This document shows positions 55,701 through 64,000 of a stretch of 64,000 nt of DNA, in pieces (position 1 is the first letter of the stretch; each line of letters begins with the position of its first letter). The notes beneath the pieces were generated by a model. The model was not told where the DNA came from and did no database searches. It saw only the letters and a list, made by a program, of their open reading frames with translations. The translations under genes were made by a program, and so were the position numbers. Source of the stretch: Luidia sarsii (taxonomy: Eukaryota; Echinodermata; Asteroidea; Paxillosida; Luidiidae); the NCBI GenBank assembly GCA_949987565.1, contig OX465110.1, forward strand, positions 2,289,152 through 2,353,151. Reading direction: 5' to 3'.

Positions 55701-56918
55701 CGCGTCATTTCCTCTTCCTGTTCATGTTCTGGGCCTGACCTTGAACCTGAAAAAAAGGGGAGAGAATATTCCGCTGTGTTGCATGTCGGCGTATTATGCA
55801 CTGACATTGTGTGGTATTTTGTTCCGGATCTACCGTGCGTCGTATGGGCCCTACTATATAATAGGTGCATTATTGAATACGTGCCCAAGGACTAGTACGT
55901 TTCACTGTGTATATATACCGTTGATTAATATTCTACTCGGCTAAATGAACTCTTCGCCGGTGATTGACACCGAAAAGGCTGTCATCGTTTATGAACCAAA
56001 TCGCCCGGCCCACTTTTTTCTCTCTGTGTACATATATATATACCGTACACGAACTCAGACGGTCACCAAGGACGTGTGTGCTTTTCCCCCCGGTGGGGTG
56101 AAGGTCGGAGTCCTTCGGGTCCCGGCTAGAGCTGTGATGGGGGACAGGGGGAGGGGGGGGGGAGGCCATTTGCCGCAAATCGGTCGGCAAGTTTGGGCCG
56201 CAGTACAAAGGCGTCTTTCAGGCTGCTCCTGCCAGTCCTGGCCTCTGCCCTGCCCGTGTCACATTAAAAAAAGTGAGATTTTTGCCACCTCGCGCTCCAT
56301 AAATGCGATCTAAAATTAAACACTGCCACCCCAGTGACCCCACACCTATACACCCCCTTTGTGTGGATAAATTAATGTCAACTGATGTGAATAATGTCTC
56401 CTCCCGTTGGAGGTCCACTGGTAATAATAGGCCTATACCCTTTCACGAGAATACTCGCAATATTGTGTAGATATCATTAATCAGGAGGGCCTGACGTTTC
56501 GATCCTATCAGGACCTTTCTCAAAGGCAGAATGTTGTGATACTTGTGAAGAGTGAAGACTCTATGATTGCATCAATGGATTCAAGCAGATTCAATCTACT
56601 GTAATAATTATTGTGTATAATCAGGGGGACCTAACGCTTCGATCCTATATCAGGAACTTTCCCAAAGGCAGAATGTTGTGAAGACTTATATTGTAGTAAC
56701 CCACCTATTTTCTATTTCATTGATGGATTCAGGCAGATTCAATCAACTGTGTTTTTTTTACTTTCCTCAAGTCGTGATTCCCCGTTGTTTCCTTGCTATT
56801 TTTCTAGGCCTTTTCTTCGACGGGAACCAATATTCACCTCCACTTCGCCAACGAAAACGGCAAGACGGAGAGGTTACCATCCAGGGAGTACGTCGACTTC
56901 GACAGAGAAATAGGACGG
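52743..56918 (+). CDS. CBFB: Core-binding factor beta subunit, first three coding exons (3' part outside window)
   Basis: Non-DNA-binding partner of Runt-domain transcription factors; it stabilises their DNA binding in the nucleus. Exons 52743-52820, 54507-54593 and 56808-56918, all phase 0, give 92 aa starting MPRVVPDQRAKFENDELF. Recognisable family blocks are IKYTGFRDRSHDERQ, the STGTN segment and LPSREYVDFDRE. Human CBFB has 182 residues, so roughly half is here; the next exon (the segment after REAGK in human) was looked for to the right edge and not seen, so intron 3 exceeds 7 kb. The start is the family-conserved ATG. The frame stays open upstream to an ATG at 52662, but a longer N-terminus would not match the family. 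A CpG-rich, TATA-less promoter lies at 52255-52460. Alternatives are few: the N-terminal 26 residues are nearly diagnostic. Confidence 0.94.
53591..53753 (-). mobile_element. Solitary family D foldback with 14-bp target-site duplication
   Basis: A 163-bp unit in CBFB intron 1. On the minus strand it is an inverted 5' copy, then the core (TTTGAGAAAGG, hairpin, GAAC for GAAAC in the right-hand copy), then a tail ending GTATATCAC. It is flanked by perfect direct repeats CTATTGTACTAAAG at 53577-53590 and 53754-53767. This defines the unit boundaries and shows that it moved as an independent insert. Confidence 0.8.
54781..54820 (+). ncRNA. Hammerhead-ribozyme-like motif (family C)
   Basis: CTGAAGA (54784-54790), one C, stem II GAACA / TGTTC, GAAAC, GTC, GAG. 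Stem I is weakened (CTG opposite GAG). It lies in CBFB intron 2. Confidence 0.42.
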
Positions 56919-59584
56919 GTAAGCCCAACATGCATTATTCATGATCGACCTTAAGTTATTGCTTCCTGCCAAAAACGGCTGGTTCGTGGAAAATTCCCAA
57001 CATCGTTTTTCTCGAAGGTTAGAGGGCCTTGAGGTGTCGATCATACAGCATAACCTTTCTCAAAAGGCAAAGTGATCAGGACATCGCAGACAGTCAGGGG
57101 AAGGAAAGCCCTGACACATATAACAGAGGAAGGATAAAAGGGAAGGGAGTGGGATGCAGATGTACACATGATAATTAAATCACCTCGTAAATCACTCCTT
57201 TGTTAAAATAGTGCTGTGTCACTTTAAAGCAATTCCCAGTTTGAATTGCTAATTTAATAACGGGTGTTTTTTTTATGTTGCATGGCTGAGAGACTTTACG
57301 AATTAGCATACAAAGTAACGGTGATTCTCAGACCAAGGTTTTGTTTATGGGTGATAAAAGCACATTATATTTGTGTGTAGTATTTTTTGTTTTTTTAGTC
57401 GGGCCACATCTGTCCCGATCTTGCCCCGGGGGCATCCGGTCAGTTCACAGCAAGTTATTGGCCGAGGCCCTGACCCGATTCCCATCCACCGTTGACCCAT
57501 TTCACCGTGACTTTGAGTGGAGCGATGCCGAGCGCTGAGTATGAGAGGCGGCGGGCGCTTACAGCTCAGCCGCGGCATCGGCACGGCGGCTCCCTTGGTT
57601 ATTACTCACGACCGTTTCTCGGAAGTCTTAAATCATTCATGAGTGGGCGTGGCCAGCCGCGCGCGAGCCCGCACGTACGGCCATGGCGCCTCCTCATTGA
57701 TTATGCAAGCGGGCACGGGCGACGGCATTGTCGCGAGAGGGGTGTGACTTTCTCGCGCTTGGGCGATTATTAATCGGGTGCAAATCGTTGCGTGTGTGCG
57801 TGTTTTTTTTTTCTCCGTGATTCACCGCGTTGTCATCGCGTGCAGTCATATTGAGTAATTCCTTTTCGGGTTATTGAACTCAGGGATACGTGCGTCTGCC
57901 AAGGATTGCATTCGGACTGCGTTTTCTGTCTTTCGGAGTAAACTCAATGCAATCCTTCCGTTTGTCAATTGTGTTTGTATCTCCAGAAGTTCGACCTTGT
58001 GTGGGTGTATCGAATTATCCATACTGTTGAGTGTGTTTCTTGGTAAGAGGTGAATGCAGTAAAAACAGGATGCTTGCATAATAACACGCGTCTTCATTCT
58101 AACTGTCGGGAGATGTGACCACGAAATTTGATCGCCGTGTGGCGTTTTTTTTTATGTTGTTGCAAATTTGGCATTAAAATGTCGGTAGTTGAGGCTTCAT
58201 TATTTTTATTACCACAATTAATCACCATTTGCACATTGGAGAGGATGTTCAAAACAAGTGCAGTTTGTCCAAGTCACTATTTCGAACCGACCTTTTATCG
58301 ACCCGACCTACATAACCGACAGAAAGCGGACTTTTTTTTCGCGACCTATGAATGAATGATTGCTGGTCCGCTGATCGAGTTCATTCCATCGCCGTAAACA
58401 AAAAAAATTGTTATACATTGGTCGGAATTCGGAGTCGTTATTTGGCAGATGCGGCGGGGCCTTTGTCCGTCAACACATCGTTCGGGTGTCGGATTACCAG
58501 GTTGGCGTAGAGACCAAACTCCAAAGAGAAACCGTGCTGTACATGTCGTGATCCAGTATATTGCGTCCGACTGTGTTGTGTCATCCACATCTGTGAGCCG
58601 CAGTACTACTAACTAGATAACTAGGATGTATTACTCCACAATGCAATGTCCAATTGTTTTTAAATTTCAATTGTTCTGTGTCTCTTAAGATCTGTTCTTC
58701 ATATGAGATCAATCTTATCAACATTGGTGTTCCTGTTAAATTTCGTGTCAACTGACAACTGAGGCTATAGCATTATTATCTAAAGAGTAAAAGACACGAT
58801 GTTCAAGAAAGCCATTGAGACTTAAGGTTATGCATGGTGGAAGGACAAAATACAAGAAGTTTTGCGCTAACACCATTTGCAAGATCCTCTTTAAGAGAAG
58901 AGGTAAAAGTTCTGAAAAGAATCTTAGTGATAACTCGAGGTTCCGGCCAGGTTACTCTGGCCGTTATCTTCCCGCAATCCAAAGCCTTTTTTTTTTAGGT
59001 TAAATTGTATTCGACTTTATTCAGGAAAAAAGGTGTCAGAAATGAAGCGCAAGCTGTGGTTTCGGAAATCCCTTTCATTTCAATTCAATTGGCTTCTCAG
59101 AAATACCCATTGACCGCTTCCGTGTAATACCCCATAGACTTGCTGTACACGCGAGTACATGTGTGAGGTTTTATGCGCGCGGCTTTGCCGTGTTCAAGGT
59201 CTTTACACTAAGGCACTATATAAAGCGCTGATTGCACTCGCCCACTCGTGTTTCATTTACAAATATTGATTGTGGGTCGTCCAAACTTTGTGCACCAACA
59301 ACCCCCGCAGTGTATAGTTGACACCGAACCACAGTTGTTCCTACACGCGTGTAGTAATAATACTGTGTACAATAACAACAATAGTGATTGTTAATAGTCC
59401 ACGGAGGCAGGAATCAGTCCACGGTTTGTCCTTGCCCTATGGTTCAGTCATGTAATAGCCGGATAGCTCAGATGGTTAAAGCATGGAGCCCTTCCTCCAT
59501 ATAGTTAGAGAGCACAGAACCAGAGGTCTCGGTTTTCAAGTTCACGATATTGTTCCCAGCCGGTTCTTCCTTTTGACTCTCTTG

Positions 59585-59815
59585 ATATACAAAAATGTTG
59601 CAAACTGCTTACTGACTAAAATTACCAAAAAGCAAATCTTAAAATTTAGTGGCCCTGACGTTTCGATCCTAGCAGGACCTTTCTCAAAGGCAGGGTGACA
59701 AGGAAAACACAGATACATGTACACGAAGGAAGGGGGAAGAGAGTGAATAGGACACAGATGAGAAACAAAGGACAAAGAGTAAAGCTGGTAGGGAGAGATC
59801 AAAGGGAAGGGCAAT
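59585..59815 (-). mobile_element. Family D unit in CBFB intron 3
   Basis: Minus-oriented tail (GATATACAAAAATG at the left end) and core (59655-59690), continuing into the GGAAGGGGGAAGAGAGTG segment of the Penelope-like 3' UTR. Confidence 0.55.
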
Positions 59816-60923
59816 ACAGTGGTTAATCCGTTTGCAAATGTGACGCGGCACAACGACATGAAGAATATCCCACCAAAATACTTTTCGAGTAAACAACGCC
59901 TGAAGTTAAAGTATCTTCACAATTCGATTACAAATAAATTTTCTTTTTTTTTGTATTTTCGGAAATTTTAAATAGTAGAGGATATTATATTTTGATATCA
60001 TTTGAAAGCTAATGGTATACTCTTTCACATCATTAGAAAATCTCAAAAGTGGGGTTATTCCTCATTATGCTGTGCCGGGTCACAAATTACAAATTCGATC
60101 AAGATTTATCCCCCATCCCGGCAAAGACTAGTTGACTAGGGAAGGCCACCATCTAAGGGCTGGATAGCTCATCTGGAAGAGCACTGGTACGCAAATCCAT
60201 AGGTCTCGGCTTTAAGTTCCCAGTCAGTTTTGCATTCATATTATCCCCGTGTTTTCCTGTCACTTCCGGAAATTGGTAGTGACGTATATACACGAACACT
60301 TTCCCTGAGTTGGGTAATTGTAAACCGGTCAAGAAAACTCAAGATACATTTATCAGTCTGCCAATTGAATTGAAAAACTTTGGAATAAATCGTAAGGTGG
60401 CAACAGCCGCCAATGAAATTTCAATTGACATTTTGTAATTTCCAGAAATATTTATTGTACCGCCGGCGTATAATAGCCACTGGAATTTCTTTTAGAAATT
60501 ATTTAAAAAAAAATTGTACCTATGTTCAGTACATGGCTGCGTGTATTTCGAATCAATGGTGTATGGTAGTACTAGCAATAACGCCTGAGACTAAAGGAGC
60601 ATGAGACTTAGCCAGAGGGTAAGGTTCCGACTTGGTTTGGCAGAGCAGAGCCACAAGTTCTGCCCGAGATTACGTGCTCCTCAAAAATAGCTGCGGACGA
60701 CTCTCGTAAATAGCTCGTGGAGCACAGACGATGCGCATGTTCTTATTTTTTTGCGATGATGATACCGGTTTGCGGTCGGATGAGTCGTCCGCTCGTTGCA
60801 CACCGCAGGATGACAACACGAGACACGTCTTTGCACAAGTGGGCATCAGTCACACCGCCTTCACCTTGGAACCCCTTAAATCCCTCCTGTTATATATATC
60901 TGGAAATGGGTTTTATGTATTTA

Positions 60924-61618
60924 TAGAGAGGGGAAGAGAGAGGGAAGGGAGGGAGAGGGGGGGGGGAGGGGGAGAGAAAGTGAGAAAGATAGAGGGAGAA
61001 AGTGTGAAAGAAGAGCGAAGGGGAGAGAGAGGGAGACAGGAGAGGGAGACAGAGGGAAGGGGAGGGAGGGAGGGAGAGAGAGGGGAAGAGATCGAGAGAG
61101 AGAGGGGGAGGGGGAGAGAAAGTGAGAAAGAGAGGGGGTGAAAGAAGAGAGAAGGGGGAGAGAGTGAGACAGAAGAGGGAGACCGAGGGAGGGACATAAG
61201 GAGAGAGCGAGAGAGAAAGAGAGGGAGGGGAGAGAGAGTGAGGAAGAGAGAGGGGGGTAGAGAGAGGCAGAGAGGGGGTGAAAGGGGAGAGAAAGGGAGA
61301 GAGAGAGGAGAGAAGGGGAGGGGAGAGAGAGTGAGAAAGAGTGTGGGGTAGAGAGAGTGAGTGAAAGGAGAGAGAGAGGAGGGTGACAGAGAGAGAGAAA
61401 GAGAGAGGGGTAGAGAGAGTGAGTGAAAGGAGAGAGAGGGTAGGGTGACAGAGAGAGGGCGAGATGGAGACAGAGAGAGGGGAAGAGAGAGAGAGGGGAT
61501 GAAAGGAGAGAGAGGGGAGACAGAGAGAGAAAGAGAGAGGGGAGAGAAAGGGCGAGAGGGAGACAGAGAGAGGGGAAAAGGGGAGAGAAGGGGGAAGAGG
61601 GAGGAGAGAGGATGAGGG

Positions 61619-61664
<46 letters not shown>

Positions 61665-61678
61665 AGAGAGAAAGACAG
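60924..61678 (+). repeat. GA-rich microsatellite in CBFB intron 3
   Basis: About 750 bp of GAGAGG variants on the plus strand (polypyrimidine on the minus strand), similar in kind to 13154-14548 but opposite in orientation. Long S/L-rich minus frames here are artefacts. Confidence 0.93.
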
Positions 61679-62565
61679 GAATAGATATACCGTATACCGC
61701 GGCGGTATTTTATCATGACTTATAGACGCCGCGGTGGTGAAGCCACGCCTCGACTGATGTCCAACCTGATTACTTTCTCGACCGAGTTGAAAATGTTCCG
61801 CCACTTTTAGAACTTGAGGTCGGTCTCGCGGGTTGGCCTCGGGTTTTCAAAAGTTCACGGCGAAGGATGGTTTTCCGGGGATGTATTTTCGTGTGATGAT
61901 TCTTGCTCGAGAATCAGTTTGCGTTCTTTTTTCAGCCAAAAACCCGATGACTGTCGACAAAGATTTTCTTTGTGTGGGTGTTTTTTTGGGGGGGGGGTTT
62001 AATTTTTTTTTTAGAAACGCTTGATGCGTTCATTCGATACGGGGGATTGTAAAATAACGCCAATGTATTATGTATAACGTCACCTGCTACGTTTTGAATT
62101 TTCAAACTATCTGGCACCCCCTAAACCCGACAAAGATTGTAGTTGACTTGTTTTGCGAAGGCCACCATCATTCTAAGGGCTGGATAGCTCGGACGGAAAG
62201 AGTGATGGTACGCCAAACCAGAGGTCTCTGGTTCAAATCCCCGTCCAGTTTTCTCGGTGCCATTTTTCAATTTGTTCAAAAGTTCCCAGTGATTTTTATC
62301 TTTATGTCTTTATTTTTTTGAATGCAAATGATGTTCATTTGTTTAATGTTCTCACTATAGGCCGGACTGTATGCGTTCCTTTCAGTTGAGTAATACAAAT
62401 ATAACAATCGTTTTGTTTTCACACGAAAGCATTTTATGCAAGCCGTATGTGCTATGATGAAAATGATACATACTCAGTACATGCACATGATAATTACGTT
62501 AGATGAAATATGCATAGGCCTACAGTGTAGGATAACATGTCGATTGTATAAAATTAATTCGTTAA

Positions 62566-62939
62566 AGCCCCTACACAACATTGGTGGAGGTCAATGAATA
62601 GCATCCATACGTTGTCTGATCAAACATGTATGCATGAAATAGCACACCTGTGAAAATTTCAGCTCAATCCGCCAACCGAGTCTCGAGAAAACCGCTTCAT
62701 TTGTTTCGCGAAAATGCAGCATTCAACGCCGTACTGTTCCGAAAAAATAGTTTAGATCTCGGTGAGACGTAAACTATTTCTTTTACTCATTTCTCTCAAG
62801 ATACAACATTTTAGGCAGAAATATTTCAGTGAAAGGTTTCTACTATAACCATCTTCAAACTGTGTAAGTTTCATGTAAATCTGTGAACATTTCTGTTTTT
62901 CGATCTTACCAATGTTGTGTTAACTTGTGTATAGGTGCT
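62566..62939 (-). mobile_element. TTAA-flanked MITE (family E)
   Basis: Inverted copy of the same family, TTAA at 62562-62565 and 62940-62943, with a short extra segment near the right end. A truncated minus copy lies at about 54195-54385, and an isolated right end at 9330-9353. Confidence 0.68.
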
Positions 62940-64000
62940 TTAAACAGTGAACGTTTAATTAAATGTCCATCATGCTCTGTGAGTCTGTGCTCAAAAAAGC
63001 CTTTAAAGAACGATGTGCCTAGACAAAAAATGATATAATAAGCCTAATTAATAGGTCTGTTTCAATTACCACCAAACCAGCGCAGATTAAGTGTGATGCG
63101 GGTTGCATGTATAAAATATTATAAGCTGGCAATATATCTACATCAATTTATTCCTGTCAACAAAGTTCCCGTGACCGTGACATAATTTTGCAAAAACAAA
63201 AAAGCTGGCGTGCCGAATTGTACCCCGTGCCCAGTTTGCGGCCCGTGGGGACCATGAGCGTGCGCTGCATTCCCGGCCCGTGCATGCACCCGGGCCATCA
63301 CGGCGCAGCGATTCTGGAGTCTTTCCAAGATGATCACGCGCCGGCCATTGGACGCGTCTGGACTATTATGGGAAACTTGGCAGCTTGCCCGAACCCTCTC
63401 ACCACCACTGGTACAAAGTTCTTGGACACCATCATGCTATGTGTGTAAAAAATTACCAAACCGAACCTTATCGCACATCATCATGCATGTACATACATGT
63501 ACTGTATGTGCAAGTATACATTGTAAGCCCTCCTCAAAAATGATGTCTGACAAATTACTGTTTCAAACCTACAGTTGTTTTAGACCTACATGCATTACAA
63601 ACGTTTATCAGAATCATCTCTGCGCTATGTAATTGTTGAACGTCACCGTAATTATTATAAATGTAACAAACTAGTATACACTATACACAATAGTCATTCG
63701 GCAGATTTTACGTGCAATCCCCATTCTGGTCGTACAGATTTTTTTTTTAAATCTCGGTGAATTATAATTCCTATATAGGCTCAGGCATTGTTGATTTCGT
63801 GCACTTCGAACGTTTAGATCCCAGACGGGGTTTAGGACGTCGACTGTCGCGGAGGTTACACCAGACATGTTTTGTGGTTGTTGTTTTTTTCTCAGATCAT
63901 TGCCTCATAAAAGCAACATTCATGTTCCCCGATTTGGCGACGGTACATTAAGCACAGCGCCCGCACGCATGGGGAAGGGATTGGTGCTGCCTGCATGTAA

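Larger units (their letters stand above)
56919..64000 (+). other. CBFB intron 3 to the right edge
   Basis: No further CBFB exon was recognised. Contents: family D fragments (57020-57070), a CpG-richer patch 57460-57780, family C (58825-58985), SINE A copies, the GA tract, a family E MITE (62566-62939) and a GC-rich patch at 63195-63370 of unknown nature. Confidence 0.5.

Noticed and set aside
60890..61804. 304- and 267-codon S/L/P-rich minus-strand frames
   Set aside because: Translation of the GA/CT microsatellite.
63895..63950. CBFB exon 4 candidate (reads HCLIKATFMF)
   Set aside because: A weak chance resemblance to the expected segment, with the wrong following sequence and a nearby stop.

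Overview
The window is animal nuclear DNA, not bacterial. Every convincing coding block is an exon bounded by GT-AG splice sites, the protein orthologues are metazoan (a core-binding-factor beta subunit is present), and 10-60 kb of sequence is packed with short interspersed repeats. Protein similarity and the repeat mix suggest an invertebrate, probably a deuterostome, but nothing here fixes the species.

Layout. 1-10.4 kb: no supported gene; islands dense in the palindrome TACATGTAC, plus SINE and foldback fragments. 10.5-20.5 kb, plus strand: LRRC69 (leucine-rich repeat protein, 8 coding exons, 345 aa). 22.4-30.0 kb, minus strand: FEN1 flap endonuclease (11 coding exons, 378 aa, catalytic residues at the human positions). 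31.7-47.5 kb, plus strand: PIGN, GPI ethanolamine phosphate transferase 1 (17 coding exons, about 942 aa); its intron 13 has the hallmarks of a U12-type (minor spliceosome) intron. 47.5-52.2 kb: repeats, including a 31-bp minisatellite. 52.7 kb to the right edge: the first three coding exons (92 aa) of CBFB, with a CpG-rich promoter; the remaining exons lie outside. LRRC69 and FEN1 are convergent; FEN1 and PIGN are divergent with 1.7 kb between start codons. The four genes do unrelated jobs (unknown LRR function, DNA replication/repair, ER GPI-anchor synthesis, transcription), so this is a neighbourhood rather than a pathway cluster.

The most interesting layer is the mobile DNA. Two abundant palindromic repeat families, called C and D here, adjoin degenerate GIY-YIG-type protein remnants resembling the C-terminus of Penelope-like retroelements. 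Family C copies carry what looks like a compact hammerhead ribozyme core: CTGANGA, a stem II hairpin, then GAAAC plus GTC or a variant, all closed by a short stem I. One family D copy is flanked by a perfect 14-bp target-site duplication. On top of these sit TTAA-flanked MITEs, several other inverted-repeat elements (some nested, with readable target duplications), at least two tRNA-derived SINE families and large microsatellites. All exon boundaries were read by eye from splice consensus, reading phase and protein similarity; no search was run.
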